DNA of 64,000 bases, taken from contig NC_057867.1 of NCBI RefSeq assembly GCF_019393635.1, positions 558,121 through 622,120 of the forward strand, in the 5' to 3' direction. Under the pieces are notes generated by a model. It ran no database searches, was not told the DNA's origin, and worked only from the letters and a program-made list of their open reading frames with translations. The translations under genes were made by a program, and so were the position numbers. This DNA is from Dromiciops gliroides. Taxonomy: Eukaryota > Chordata > Mammalia > Microbiotheria > Microbiotheriidae. How positions within the stretch are numbered: the first letter of the stretch is position 1; the number at the start of each line of letters is the position of its first letter. Below, piece by piece: positions 43,591 through 57,693 of the stretch.

Positions 43591-44875
43591 CGGGAAGACT
43601 TGGCATTCAGCTTGGTTCATTGGTGTTATTGTTTACAGATAAGATATGCCATCCTATCCCCACTGATGAAGGGTGGATTGGAAAGCAGGTGGTGCCCTCC
43701 CTGTTAGACGTCATCCGTGCCTTGCCCCGGCCTTTCATGTTTTGTGGGACTAAAACTGGATGGACTTGCTGACCAGCTTTGGTTCAAGAGGCTGTTGCAA
43801 TCAATTGGAGCAAATAAGTCAGGGCTGCTTATGGGCTGGCTGCCTGGCCTAACTCTAGCACCTGCCACCCTTTCAGTTGGGCAAGGCCTATGTGCCCTGT
43901 GCCACAACAGTGCTTTTGGGCCTTGAAGGGATTCTGGGATGACTGGAAGGGGATCTTTAAATCAATTGATTTGCATCCTAAGTGACTCACTGTGAATGTG
44001 GTGACCAAAAGAAGCCCAGCCTGCCTCTCTCCTTTTCCCCAGCTTTCTTAACCTGCACGTGCCTGCTTTCTCAGGACAGCTTGGGTCTGAACTCCATTTG
44101 CAGAGAAGAAGAATTGGATAGAAAAATATCAGATGCTGGTAATGAGAAGCCCTGATGGCAGTGGTTGATTGGTTAGGGTTTTTTGACAACTCCAACAGTG
44201 TCAGAGGGTGGTTTGTTCCCATATTGTTCATCAGCTTCATTGTCCTATTCTCCCTCCTGGCTTTTCACTTGTGATTGATTTGAAGGTTGGGTCCCTGGGG
44301 ATGCCAGAGAGTGGGTTGGCAGGGTTAGGCTCTGAAACAATGTTGCCAGGCTACAATGATGAGCCATAGCTAAGAAAATGAAATGTAGTTGGAATAAATG
44401 GGAAGTAGTTGGGAATTTGGGTTCCAAAAATCCATGGCACATGGACAAGAGAAGCACAGTTAGGGTTGTGAAGAGGAACAGGGAGTTTGAGTACAAACTA
44501 AATGGAGGCTAACAACGAGACCTTGGTCATAATTCATCCAAATGCAAGGCCAGAACAAGGATGGGAATTGTTCTGCAGGATGGCTCTGCTCTAGTCATCG
44601 TATTCGCTGAGACCCTGACAAACTGGAGAAGCCTAAAATCGTACGAAACTCCAGTGACTCCTTTGTACCCCCAGGAGCAAATCCAAAATGCCCACTATTT
44701 GGTTTGTCCGGTGGGCCCTTCAGACCATGGCCCCTTCCTCCTACTCTAGGGGTTTACTCTGGGTACTCTGGGCCCCTCTAGCTCCCAATTCCAGGCTATC
44801 TTCACTGGTTGGCTTTCATCCCTGAAATGGATTCTCCATACCAGCTGCCCTGGCTTCCTTCTACGTGAGGCTTTG

Positions 44876-44925
44876 CCTGTTAACACAGTGCTTGGCGCAT
44901 AGCAGGCTTTAATATGCTTCATGAC
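44876..44925 (+). mobile_element. L2 3' terminal scrap
   Basis: CACAGTGCTTGGCGCATAGC followed by AGGCTTTAATATGCTT; only the last 50 bp is recognisable. Confidence 0.5.
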
Positions 44926-46639
44926 GGGAATGAGACGATCGCGATTTTTTTTTTCCTGTCCTTGGGGATAAAAAGTTGCAGTTTGTGTTGACTTGTCATC
45001 TTCAGAGCAGAGACAGACCACTTTTTGGTTTCTGGTGATATTTTTGTTTCATTACCTTCATTTCCAAAGCCATCCATCCCTCCTCTTGCCCAGTGATCTA
45101 CCACTTCCATCAAACCCACCTCTACAAAGAAAGGAGAGAGGTATCTTTCTTATCTCTCAGGACAGCCTTGGCGACTCCATTGACATCGTGGCTTCATATT
45201 TGTCTTATGTCACAGTCATACCTTTTAGCCACATAACCACTGATGGTCTTATATAAATGAACTTTTTAAAAAGGTTTCTGAGCCACAAGGGTCAACCTTA
45301 TATATAAAGAGCCTTGTGACTGCATATGAACTTAGAAAACCACATATTGCAGTTAGCTAGCTTCTATGGTATTTTTATTTATTTGGATAAATATTTTTCC
45401 CAATTACATTTGAATATGGTTCAGCTGTTGAGTGTACGTATTTCACACCTCACATCCAAGCCATCTGCTCCCAGCTTTTGCAGAGGAGCCTGAGGCCTAG
45501 AGAGGGCGGAGACTTCTCTCCCAAGGCCACAGCAGCACAAAGCAGGAGGGTTTGGGTTTTCCCTCCCACTCTTGAGTGGGAGGGAGGGAGGGGGAGAGAG
45601 GCACTCCTTCTTTGCTTGGCTTTACCTGGTCTGCCCTTGTTCCTTTACCTATCTGTGTGCATTGTTGCTCTTGTAGTTGGCATGTTTCAGTCCTGAGAGT
45701 TGTGTTCATTTCCAAGGTTGTTTTTTTTCTCCCTGGCATTTCAGATTTTGCTTAAGCTCTTTTTCTTGCCAGTTAAGTGTAGAACTACAGGATGTTCTCT
45801 TGAGAGGTTCCAGCCCTCTTGCAGTTATGTCAGTAGGCCCTCTCTTAGTGTCAGTTATGACCATGCCATATCTTCTCAGCTTTTGGGTCTCTTGTCAGTA
45901 TCCTGGAAAGCCAGATGCCCCAAATTCAGGGGCCCCCCTTCCTGCCTCAAGATTTCTTGGCATTGCTTGGTCCATCAGTGCCCTACTTCCCTAGCCAGGC
46001 AGCTTTTATTTTTTGAGGACATCCTTCCACATGCTGCTACTTGTTCATCTTTGGTGGCCCTTTGAGTAGCCTGTGAAATTGTGGTTTGTAGCATATAGTA
46101 GCGGGAAGACCATCACTGTTTAAAAGTTGAACCTTTGTTTTAAGGAGAAACTTGAGGTTATTCCAACCCCCATGTGGTTTTCCTAAGGCCTCCTCTTGCT
46201 CCTCATCGGTTGTGAGCCAGGTTTATCGTCTCTTTATGGTGTCTGTCCACAATCTGTGTACTGATGGGTGAGTCCAGTCTCTATCCGACCACTCCACACA
46301 GGCTGGGCAAGACACATTTGTTGTCAACTTGGTTTTTCCTGTGTGTCTAGTTAGGACAGAGGCTTTTGAATAGTTGGGGATCACTCAGTGGTTGAGGAGG
46401 TGGCGTGTTGTGAGGCTTGATGAGCAATGGCCTCTTCAAAATGGAGGACACGGGGAATTGGTCTTCCATTTGTATTCTGGGGGGAGCCATCTTCCAAGAG
46501 TGGGACCTTAGTAGCCTTGTCCTCCATGAGACCCCACCAGCTAATATAAGCAGAGGGTCCTTGAAAAGTCAGCTCTGTTGCTAAATATTTGAAAAAGCCC
46601 ATTCACTTTATTTATACATTGGTTGTTGTGTTGGATTTT

Positions 46640-46925
46640 CCATAATACAAACTCCTGAACATTGAGCACATTCTTAGACCAGTGGAAAAGCTTTGTCATT
46701 GACATTCGATCATTTGATGCTAAGCTGCTGCTGTTGTCACTGAATTGTTCCTTTGCCTCTGCTTTCTCAGTAGCAGTCACTTGCCACAAGCCTGCCCATG
46801 TTTCTTTTCATTCCTCACATTTGTCATTCTGGGGCAGTAATAATTCGATCCTATTCACCTACAGTCATTGGTTCAGCCATTCCCCAGGCCTTAGGGTGTG
46901 CTCTTATTTACAGCTTTCTAGCCCT
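46640..46925 (-). mobile_element. old L1 fragment, antisense
   Basis: GCATTGCTG-type and GGTTCAGCCATTCCCC segments in antisense L1 order; strongly diverged. Confidence 0.5.
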
Positions 46926-48145
46926 ACAAATGGCTGATAGCTGTAGGCCTTCCTTCTATCCATTTACTCCCACATTGAGCTCTTTGCTCAAGTTCTTAAA
47001 GGTGGGTAGTAGCAAGAACTGGGCTTTGAAATGGCATCCTCTGCCCCTCCGTCCAGTAGCTAGCCCTTAGATTTGGGGGCAGCATGTGCCTCTGAGGTAC
47101 TGCAGATACAGGAGGTAGCCATTCTGTTGGCCTGCCTTTCCTGGCCCCATTATGGGCCTGTGCTTTGCAATCACTTGTTCTGTGTCGCTCCCGGGGACTT
47201 TCTTGGGATCGTCGTATTTCCAAAATGAAACCACTTCCCATCCACTCCCTAGAGACCTACTTCTGAAGGCAAGTTTGTGTGGGACGCCACCTTCCTTGTG
47301 ACAAGCACAGCTGTGCTGCGTCTCAGGTTTAAAGTGGGGCTTGTCCACTTGCTCTCAGATGGTTTTCTCGATGCAATCCTGGGTGCTGTGATTGTGGGTC
47401 CCTTGTTCTTGCTGGCATTGGACTGCTGGGAGCTTTGCCTCAGTGGCAGCTCCCTGAGAGCAGGCGCCTTTTCCTTTTTTTGTCTTGTCTCTCTGCCTGG
47501 AGTCAGGTACTGGTGCCCTGAGTTAGTGGAGCAGCCTAGCAGCTAGAAGGCAAGAACTGCTTTTTAAAGGGAATTTGGAGATGAGGCTTCTAAAGGGCTT
47601 GCTTGCTCTGATGCTCCCAGGGCCCTGATGGTGACTCTTCTGTGAATGGGGCAAGCACCCAGAGCTCCTCAAAGGGACTTAGCAGAAGGGCCTAGGTTAT
47701 GATTTTGTTGTTTGAAGGGAGCATGAATTTAAACAGTTCCGATCTAGTGGGCAAGGACAAAATCGTTGTTTCCTTCAGGTGGTTCACTAGGGAGATAAGT
47801 TTTTTGCCCTTGTCTGGTCTTCAGAGGCACACAGATAAAGCTCGTTATTTAGGGAGCATGTGAGTTAGGCCCAATACACACTGACTATAAATGTTGCTGT
47901 GCTGCTGCTGCAGGCCTGGGTTTGAGACCTGGCTGACCCGTTGACTTGGGAATGCTGCCCAGAAGTCTCTTACTTGGCCTCAGGCAATTGAAGGTATTAG
48001 GCAGGGAGATGTCCTGCTTCGCGGTACAGAGGCCAGCACCTACCAAGCTGGCAATGAGGAACAACTTGCAGAACCACTGTGTTGGGAACAAACCTTTAAG
48101 ACCAACATTGTTATCATGATTCTATGCCATGAGCTCTATGCCAGC

Positions 48146-48446
48146 ACTTCTTAAACTTTTTCCACTCATGACCTTGGGTATATAGGTAATATAAAATAGG
48201 TAGATGGAACCTTTTACTATTGCGAAATTTTTTTGTGACCCCAATAGGTTTTTTTTGTTTGTTTTTTGGGGTTTTTTTTTGCGGGGCATTGGGGGTTAAG
48301 TGACTTGCCCAGGGTCACACAGCAAGTAAGTGTCAAGTGTCTGAGGCCAGATTTGAACTCAGGTCCTCTTGAATCCAGGGCCGGTGCTTTATCCACTGCG
48401 CCACCTAGCTGCCCCCTTTGTGACCCCAATAGTTTTAAGAAGCTAG
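48146..48446. mobile_element. hAT-like non-autonomous DNA element with SINE inside
   Basis: ACTTCTTAAACTTTTTCCAC and GGGTATATAGGTAATATAAA on the left, AGTTTTAAGAAGCT on the right. Same family as 32133-32668. Confidence 0.65.
48248..48416 (-). mobile_element. WSINE1-type SINE nested in a hAT-like element
   Basis: Duplication TTTGTGACCCCAATAG at about 48232-48247 and 48417-48432. Confidence 0.9.
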
Positions 48447-48477
48447 GCTCTTTGCCAGGCATGGAGTGGGCTCTTTG

Positions 48478-48645
48478 AGCCTCAAAACAACCCTACAAAT
48501 TAGATGCTATTATCCCTGTTTTGCAGTTGAAGAAACTGAGGCAGAGGGAAAGTGACTTGCCCAGGGTCACACAGCTAATTAAATATCTAAAATCAGATTT
48601 TGACTCCAGGCCCAGCACTCTGTGCCCTGTGATACCCCCTAGATG
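48478..48645 (-). mobile_element. MIR SINE, antisense
   Basis: AGCCTCAAAACAACCCTACA, GAAGAAACTGAGGCAGAGGG and GGGTCACACAGCTAATTA. Confidence 0.75.
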
Positions 48646-50149
48646 CCCCAGTTTGTATGGCTTGAGACAAAACATGGAGTGGCAGCACAGGTCTGAGCAT
48701 TATCCTTGGTCTCCTCCCAAACTACAAGAGCCTTGACATCCTGGTACTCCTTGCTGACATTCTGCCTTCCAGCCTGCTGTTTGGATTGAGAAATACAAAA
48801 ACTACGTAAGGGGTTATAGGAAAGCCAGGGGCTTCCAGTCCTTCGGTGCTTGAAACGACTGAAGGCCACATGAAAATGAGTTAGTGAGCCGGAAGGGACT
48901 TTCTTTGCCTTGGTTCTTGATTAGCCTAGAGAGGAAGCTGGTGAAGAGAAGAAGGCTTCATGATGTCACAGCAAAGCTGTTAAAACTGAAACCAGCTTGG
49001 GTGGCCAGGCTTTGTCAGTCACTGCTCATCAAGAACCAACCCTTCTGAAGGTTGGCTTCTGCATTTGAAATGTGAAGGGGGATTATTTAATCTCCTGGAG
49101 ATGATGGGCAAGGCTGAATGGGGACAGCAGATTGTCCTCCAACTGGGTTGTGGCATAGGGAAGGCCCAAACCAGCTTTTGTATTACTGTTAGATTTAGCC
49201 AGTAATGTGGGGATTTGTCTCCAGAGCGTGGGTTTCTCAGCCACACCCCCTTGAAATTCACTCTTGGGATTTGGGGTTGTTCTCTTCTGATCCCTGCTCC
49301 TTCCTCCCCTCCAGGCAGAAATGTAATATAGGGAGAGTTCATTGAGTGGCTCACTGTAATATTGGGGTCCCGGAAATAATGAGGGACCTCTAGGTCCAAA
49401 GCTCCCTCCTCTCTGAACTGCCTGTGGAGAGTGGTTTGTCCTGCTGACATCAGTAGCAGGGCAGGCCAGGTGTGGCTCATCCCAATCAGTCTGCCAAATT
49501 CCAATAATCTTAGCACATTCCTCCCCTTTGTTTCTTCCAGGAACACATAGTGTTTCCTTGATGAAACAGTAGGGTGAGGGTTCCAAACTTAGGGGCATCT
49601 CTTGCCAATGATCTCCTGTTGGGCGGGTGAGGGGATGGGGTGCTCCTTTAATTCTGTTTGGTCCTCCTCTGTTTTGGGGCTTTCTCTGTCCTGGGAGTTT
49701 CCCCACTGGGGTGAAAGACCTGGCACAGAGCCTGATTTGGGGGCGGAGGTGTGTGTACGCAAAGCTTTTTTGAGGATGTGAGAACCCAAGGCAGTTGGGT
49801 TCAAGGCAGAGTCTCCTTGTGGTGCTCCAGTCACTTGAGAAGATAGCCTCCTCCCCAGTAGATGGGCCGTATTGGAGAGTTGTTCCTTTCTGCTGTTCCA
49901 GTTGTCTATGTTCAGCTCCTTTGCTTCAGTCCATACTGGACTGTCCCATGTTTCTTATTAGGGCACAACTCACTTGGCCATTCTTCACTCACTGGGGTGC
50001 CCAGTACAAAGGAAAATTGAGGTGTATCCATTGAGTCCTCTTCTTGGTGCTTCACCTTCTTGAGAAAGTGCATGACCAATTTACAAAGGATTCCATATTG
50101 ACAGCTAGAAAAAAGACTGGCCAGTGTAAATATTTTCGATCATGCTGCT

Positions 50150-50560
50150 TCTCTCTAGGTCCTCAGCACCCTCACACAATTGCTGCTCAATGCTGTTCCG
50201 CTCCTATCCCTTTACCTAGCCTTTCCCTTTTTAATTTATCTCTACTACCCAATCAAAATCCTGGTAACTGTTGCAGACCACTAGTTTTCTCCTCAACTCC
50301 CACCTGCATATTGGAGGACTTCAGCACACATGTTGACTCTCCCTCAAATACTCTAATCACTCACTTCCTCATCTGATTTCCCTTGACCTCTTCCTCCATC
50401 CTTGCCAGCCACACACAAAGCTAATCCTAACCCTAACCCTATCTTGCTATCACCCCAAACAGCACTACGTCCATGTTCAAGAATTCCAAAGTTCCCACTG
50501 TAACCTATTGACCACCTGGTCACTCTGGGACTTGTTTTCCCTCTGTCTTCTGCTCCACCA
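50150..50560 (+). mobile_element. L2 ORF2 endonuclease-region fragment
   Basis: The frame reads LEDFSTHVDSPSNTL, recognisable as the L2 LGDFNIHVDSPSNTL motif, followed by ATHTH-like remains. Old and broken. Confidence 0.7.
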
Positions 50561-51811
50561 GCCTTGATTCTCCTCTGTGGGGGTAGGTGGGGTTCATATA
50601 TTGTTAGTAATTTGGAGCATTCTTTCTTTTGATTATTAGTAGATGACAGTTCTTTTCAGAGCTGTTTATATGATTTGGCCACTTGACTATTGGGGAGTAG
50701 ATTTTGCTCATCTGATAGTTGGTCTCTAGCCTGGATATCATATCTTTACCTGGGAAATTTGCTACAGAGGTGTTCCCCACCCCTCCCCATTTGATGACCC
50801 CCTCTCCTGTTATCCTATCCATTTCATAAAGTAACACCAAAGAGCTTCCTCAAGGCCTGATTCTGGGCCTCCCTTTCCTGGTTGGCTGAGGTGGTCAGAC
50901 TAGACTCTCTCCAGGGTTGGCCTCTGCCAGCTCTAAATTCTCACTTGTGATCACAAAGAGGCTTGTTCTTCCCTAGTCTCTCTGGAGCCCCAATTTTCAT
51001 CTCTGCATCTCTGTACAAATCCAGCCAGGTGTGGGGGCTTTCAAAACATAGACACATTGTGTGCTTATTCCTCTTTAAGGAAAAGAGTTGAATTACAACA
51101 AATATTGTACATTCAGTGTCCTTGCTTTTTTGGCAGCAAACATGACAACTAGAGAATTGTGTTTCTGGTAACGTGAGATCTAAGACAGTTTGCCAGCTGT
51201 TCCAAAAATGCAAATTGAGGCCATATTTGCTTTGTGTTCTCAGATAGCTAAGTGGTGGCCATGCTTGGGGTTTTTTTTGGTGCCTCCTTTCCTTTGTGGA
51301 ATGATTTCCTAGGATTCCCTTCATCTAACACCTTCCTTTCCCCATTCTTACTTGGGACTTGACAGAAGTCTGCAGGGACCCTAAGAATGAATGAGCACAT
51401 CTTTGGACTGTGCTGTTACATGAGGCATGCTCTTTGTCTTTTTCAAGTCCTAAGCCTTGAATGTCCAAGAAACTTGATCTGTAATCTGCTTCTGCAATTA
51501 GAGGAGCCCCTTTTAACTTGTTTTTTATTGCTCTCTAGTTGATCCTTTAGGGATCATTCAAACATGGACAGACAAGCTGAAATATAGGCCATCAGAAAGG
51601 ATGTCAGGACAATCAGAAGGCATACCCTACTAGGGATTAAACCCCCACCCCCACCCCCACCAGCTCTCACTCCTTGTCTGTAGGCACAAAATGAAAGCAA
51701 GTCAACAATATCTCCCTATTTCCACGTTTCAAGCTGCTGATAATAAAGGATATCTTGCTTGAAAAAAAAATCTCTTTAGCTTGACTTTTTAGTTCTTTAA
51801 ATTAGAACTTT

Positions 51812-51957
51812 TTTGTGTGTGTGAGGCAATTGGGGTTAAGTGACTTGCCCAGGGTCACACAGCCAGTAAGTGTTAAGTGTCTGAGGCCAGATTTGAACTC
51901 AGGTCCTCCTGACTCCAGGGCTGGTGCTCTATCCACTGTGCCATCTAGCTGCCCCCT
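51812..51957 (-). mobile_element. WSINE1-type SINE
   Basis: Lies directly beside the 3' end of an antisense L1; short duplication GAACTTTT. Confidence 0.85.
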
Positions 51958-51958
51958 G

Positions 51959-52673
51959 GAACTTTTATTTTTAAAAAATAATAATAAACATTTTTAAAGT
52001 TTTGAGTTTCAAATTCTATCCCTCCTTCCCCCCTCCCTGAGGCGAAAAGCAATTAGGTATAGGTTATACATGTGCAGTTATGCAGAACATTGCCATATTA
52101 GTCATTTTGTATAAGAAAACTTAGTGGGGGAATGAAAGACAGTGAAAATAGCCGGCTTCAGTCTGTGTTCGATGAATATTACTTCTTTCTTTAGAGGTGG
52201 ATCGCATGCTTCATCATGAGTCTTTTGGGATTGTCTTGGACTACTGCATTGCTGAGAATAGTTGTCATTCACAGTTCTTCATCAGTGTTGCTGTCACTGT
52301 GCACAACCTTCTGGTTCTGCTTACTTTACTATACGTCAGTTCATATAAGTCTTTCCAGGCCTTTCTGAAATCATCCTGCTTGTCATTTCTTAGAGCACAA
52401 TCATATTCCACTACAATCAAACACCACTGTTTGTTTAGCTGTTCCCCAATTGATGGGCATTCTTTTGTTTTCTCTTTGCCACCACAAAAAGAGCTGCTAT
52501 CAATATCTTTGCACAGATAGGTCTTTTTCTCTTGGGGGGAGGGGGGTTGTCTTTGGGATATAAACCTAGCCAGTGGTATTGTTGGATCAAAGGCTATGCA
52601 CAGTTTTATAGTCCTTTGGGCATAGTTCCAAATTGCTCTCCAGAATGGTTGGATCCCTTGAACTTTTATTTTC
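51959..52673 (-). mobile_element. 5'-truncated L1, antisense, with target duplication
   Basis: GAACTTTTATTTT at 51959-51971 and 52661-52673 is a perfect 13-base duplication. Inside lie L1 3' UTR and end-of-ORF2 sequence (GCTTCATCATGAGTCTTTTG, CCACCACAAAAAGAGCTGCT). Among the better preserved L1 pieces here. Confidence 0.85.
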
Positions 52674-54101
52674 AATGAACAAATATTTATTTTCTCTCCT
52701 CCCCCACTTCCAAATGGAGGGAAAGGGGATAGAACCATGGGAACAGAAGACATAGTCCAGCAGATTTCCACGTTGTCCATACCCAAGCCTGTATGTCTCA
52801 TTCTGTAGGTAGCATAGCAGTTCATTTGTGTACTCTGAATAGTGTACTCACTAAAACTACCTAAACCCTGGGAAGGGGGATTATGTTTTCAGAATGTTGG
52901 TGGGCATCGGAGTACAATCCTTTCCATTCAAACGGCTGTTTTGCTAGAGAAACTAATCCTCTCATGTATAGCCCTGGCAGGCCTGCCGGAATCTCTGAAA
53001 GAAATTGAGTAGCCATTTCCAAAGGTTCTGGGTTTGTCCTTGTCCGTTTGAGATGGTTGTTGAGAAACTAGTCTTTGAAATCCCGTATTAAAGTACTTCT
53101 TGATTAGTGTTTCCCTTTCCTCTCCCCAACGCCTTTTAGAATGAGGACGCAGCAAGACTGCATATAGGCCATCTCTTTAGCCCTTTGAGACCAAGGCTCG
53201 GTCGGTCCACTTTGATGGTGCCGAAGCTGTGAGGGTCCGTGTTGGTAGGGTTGTGTGCGCAGGCTTTCCTTGGCAGAATTTCTGATTCTTTGTTATTGGC
53301 CCCAGAGGGGCATGCTCCTTTGAGCAGTTCTGGCCTTTTGTTCCCAGGCTGAGTCAGTTTCCTATTTCTTGCTGTTAGAATTCCAAAGAGAAGTTGGAGT
53401 TTGGAAGGGAGGGTATGGATGGTGATTGGATTTTAAGGATGGTTAGAGGTGGTTAGCTGTTATTTTTTTAAAAAACCCCAAACAGATTCTTAACTTAATT
53501 AAGTAGTTCACTTTTGGCTATCAAGGGAAATTAAGTACATAGATCTCTTTCCAGATGACTTGTGGGATTAAGTTGAAAGGGACCTTAGCATCTGTTAGAC
53601 CTCAGCGCCCCCCTGCACCCCCTCCCCCCCAAATAAAATGGTGCAGGCAGTCCTCTGGCTAGCGGAGCAGATAGGAAGGAAGGGGTTTGGGTTAGGGGTC
53701 AAAATAGGTGCCGGTAGTTATTGTCAGATTCCCTTCAGAGTCCAGATGAGAGCTTCAGCCAAAGGTATCTGGACTCCCTGCCTTATGTATACAGGGTTAT
53801 TTGCCTCCTTTGAGATAGCAGATTACTTGTGCCTTTTTCAAATAGGTTTTTTTGATATCTTTTGTCTTTACCTCACCTATGTTCTTCCCATGTATCACTT
53901 TTTCCTCCCACCACCACCCATTGAGCCATCCTTTAGAACAAGACGTTTTTCAACACATTGGAAAAATGGACATGCTGTACAATGTTCAAAACTCATGGAT
54001 TCCTCTCTCTCTCTCCCTCTTTCCCTCCCTCCCTGACCTCTACAGAGGAGAGAGAGTAGGTTTTTTAGAGCAGTGTTATTAATTAGCATGCGTGTGCACA
54101 C

Positions 54102-54102
54102 G

Positions 54103-54163
<61 letters not shown>
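54102..54163. repeat. (CA)n microsatellite
   Basis: About 30 uninterrupted CA units; a (CT)n-rich run precedes it at 54003-54034. Confidence 0.95.
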
Positions 54164-54165
<2 letters not shown>

Positions 54166-54329
54166 CTTCAAGCCTTCCGCAATGTCCCCCTCTAAGAAAC
54201 AAGTTAGTGTAGTCAAGACAAATCAACTGTCACAGTAGCCATGTCCTACAATGGCTATTTCTTTCTGTGCCTTTAGGCCATTATATTTCTGTCAGGAGGT
54301 GGGGAGCTTGGTTCCTCATTGGGCTTCAG

Positions 54330-54530
54330 GAGTCAGAGAATCACACAGCATCACAAACTTAAGAGGTGGAGAGAGGACCTTAGCGGCCAATCAGTGAGAT
54401 TCTTCATCTTTCCAGAAAGCTTACATGGTTTTCCTAAGGTGACACAGGAGCAGTGAGTGATAGAGACAGCATTGGAACCTTGCATCCTTTCAACTTGGAC
54501 TCCTAATTCAGAGTACTTTCCACACCAGCA
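54330..54530 (-). mobile_element. MIR-like SINE, degraded
   Basis: TTCCTAAGGTGACACAGGAG and GCAGTGAGTGATAGAGAC in antisense MIR order. Confidence 0.5.
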
Positions 54531-54761
54531 TATCTTTTCTTTTAAATAGATTTGGTTTTTTATCCTGAACTTGAACAGCAAAAAAAGAAGATTATATATT
54601 TAATCATGAGTCTCCATGTCAAACAACTTTTTTTAAACTATATAATAAATACTTCATGTTACTTGCAAAACCATCTTGTTTGTCTGTGCTTCCTTCTGAA
54701 CTTTTTTTCTCTTCTGTCCATTTAAAGGATATTTCAGTGGCGCCCCCCCCCCCCTTTTTTT

Positions 54762-54893
54762 TCCAGGGCAATGAGGGTTGAGTGACTTATCCAAGGTCAC
54801 ACAGCTAGTGTCAGGTGTCTGAGGCTAGATTTGAACTCAGGTCCTCCTGAATCCAGGTCGGTGCTCTATCCACTGTGCTATCTAGCTGCCCCC
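54762..54893 (-). mobile_element. WSINE1-type SINE flanked by poly(C)/poly(T)
   Basis: Shortened antisense copy. Both flanks are a C run followed by a T run (TGGC...C(n)T(n)), apparently the duplicated target. Confidence 0.8.
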
Positions 54894-54924
54894 TGGCCCC
54901 CCCCCCCCTTTTTTTTTTTAAATA

Positions 54925-55300
54925 CTTGCTACTTTTCCCAATAAAAAAAGAGGGAAGGGGCTAACCTTTTGTATAATAAGCAGAGTCCAGCCCAGTGAAC
55001 CTACCCAGACATGTAATAGGTCTCTTTCTGTCAGGGGATAGGTAACATGCTTCCATGTGGATTCCCTGGAGACAGACACACTTGTTCATGGTCTTTGAAG
55101 CGTGGCTATACTTGTGTGAACTGTGCTTCTACCCAGAATTCTCTGAGATCTGCTCTTTCATCATTTCCTCTAGTCACATTCATATGCCTTAGTCTGTTTG
55201 GCCGTTCTTGAGTTACTGGGCACTCAGGATTGCCAGATATTTTTTGGTTTTCTTTTGCTTGTAATTCTTCTTTTTAGGAGGATTGTGTGTTTGTGTGTGT
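54925..55300 (-). mobile_element. probable old L1 fragment
   Basis: Faint antisense L1 order (TTTCCCAATAAAAAAAGAGG, TCATATGCCTTAGTCTGTTT). Low certainty. Confidence 0.35.
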
Positions 55301-55799
55301 GTGTGATTTGTTGCACATCTTAAATATTCTCAACCCCTTTACTTCAAACATGCGTGGAACTCTAGGAGTTCTTGTGACTATTCTCACATGATATTGTCAT
55401 CTCCCTAAAACTGACCCTCTCCATAACCATTTATTTAAGATAAGAATAAGGTTCATCTGATGTCTGCTCCTTCTCTTCTTTTCTTCATGGTTTTATTTTG
55501 TTTTCAGTATCCTCTTATTGTTCCATGCCCCAACTGTTAGGACAAGTTCTATGCTCTTTCTCTTTTCTACGTTATTGTATTCCATTTAGCCTCTCTTCCT
55601 TTCCTTCCCCCACCCCCCTTTAAATCCTCAGAACAGAACTAATCTGCCTTTCAGGACACTTCCTTATTTCACTCCCTCAATATACTTTAAAGGTCTGAAG
55701 GGGATACTTGTTTCTTCTCCTAGCAAAATGTTAGCACAACACCAGCTCCTAACAGTTCTTCAAATACATTGACCTTTTTTACGTTTCTCTTGATTCTAA

Positions 55800-56110
55800 T
55801 GTTTGCATTTCAAAGTTCCTGTTCAGCTCTGTTCTTCTCATCAGCAATACTTGAAACTTCTTTTTACCTTTAAAGGTATATTTTTTTTCTCATGGATTGA
55901 TAACTTAGCTCTCCAAGATTGTTCTTGGTCAATGACCTCTTATCTTTTTTTTGGAATATCGCATTCGAAGCTCTCCTCTCATTTCTAATAGAAACTGCAC
56001 AAGTCTTGTGTGAGCCTGACTGGAGTGCCACATTTTTTCTTTAATGTGGAAGCTCTGGATCATGGCTGACATTTCTGGGCCTTTGATAGCTGCTTTCTGG
56101 AGCTGATCCA
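55800..56110 (-). mobile_element. possible L1 5'-region fragment
   Basis: GTCTTGTGTGAGCCTGACTG and GGAAGCTCTGGATCATGGCT resemble a recurrent antisense L1 segment. Weak. Confidence 0.3.
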
Positions 56111-56559
56111 TGGACTCTTTCTATCATCACTTTGCATTTGAGCACTATATAAATAAATGCTTATTCTCTTCCCTTCTGTCAAAATCAATAGAGGATTGCC
56201 ATAACACCTTAAGATTGTCACGTAGCAAAAGATGCACAGTTTTCCAAAAAGTCAAACTGTCAACAGCTATCTGAAAAATGGTTCTAAAGCACTGACAGTT
56301 GGACAGTGAAAATTAAAAACATTCTGACATCCATCAAATTAGCAGGGATGCTTTCATTTGAATTCCTTAGTGTTTGTTTATCAAACCTTGTTTGATGAAA
56401 TCACTGAGAAGTCTACCTTGATAGGGAAGCTGGAAATACTCATCCTCTTTTGTTCCCCAGTATGCTCTACCTAATTGCCTAAAACCTCTCTCATAGGGGT
56501 GATGGGCATAGCTTGACTGCCTTCTCCACCCAGTAGAAAATATTTTTCAAATTTGGTAT

Positions 56560-57628
56560 TTTTAAAAATTAACTACTGTTAACTTTATTTCCTTAACACT
56601 CCCATTATTCATCGAAAGAAAACAAACACAGAACCCTGTTAACAAACGTGCATAAGCAAGCAAAACAAATACCCATTCCCAAAATGGATGTTCCATTCTA
56701 CACTTTGAATCCATCACTTCTCTGTTAGAAGGTGGGTAGTATATCTCATCATTAGTCCTCGGAAGCAGAATTGGACAGTGGATCAATGAATCAGAGTTCT
56801 TAAGTGTTTCAATATCGTTTGTTTTTACAATTCTACCTTACTTTGATAACCATTTAGGGCCTGGGAAGAAGGCTGCTGCTTTCAGAATGTTTATGAACAT
56901 CTATTAAGTGCCATACTTTGTTCAACCAGTCTCCACTTGATGAGTACCCCTTAGTGTCCTTGCCACCACAGAAGGAGCAGCTCTAAATATTTTCAGACAT
57001 AGGGGCCCTTTTCCTCTTGCTTTGATCTCTTTGGGGTCTAGACCTAGTGTAGTGTTATCACTGAGTCACAGGGAATGCACCATTGAGTGATATTTGAGAA
57101 CATAGTTCCCAGTTGCTGAACCCATTCGTAGCTCCACCCACAGTGCATCACTGTGCCTGTTTTCCTTCGAACATTTGTCATTGCCTATTTTTGTCACCTT
57201 TGCCCTTGTGATAGTTGTGAGGTAGAGCCTCAGGATCGCTTTAATATTTTCACAAGTTTCTAATTATCAATAGTGTGGAGCATTTTTCATATATGTGTTG
57301 GCACCTTGGATTTCTTCCTTTGTCACTTGCTTGATCATACCCTTTGACCGTTATTGCAGATTTGCATAGATTCTTTATATGTCTTGGAAATGAGACTCGT
57401 ATGAGAAAAACTTATATCAGAAAATCCTCCATGCCGGTTGGAGTTATACCAAAAGGGCAAGGTTGGTTCAACATTAGGAAAACTGTAAACTTGACAGACC
57501 ATACAAAGAGTGAGAACATCAAAGAAAATCAATCCTGTTATGTTATCAGATGCAACAAAAGCGCCATAAAAAGGAATAAGTGAATATTCCCTTAATATGT
57601 TAAATAGTCTATCTACAACCAAGATGCA

Positions 57629-57693
<65 letters not shown>
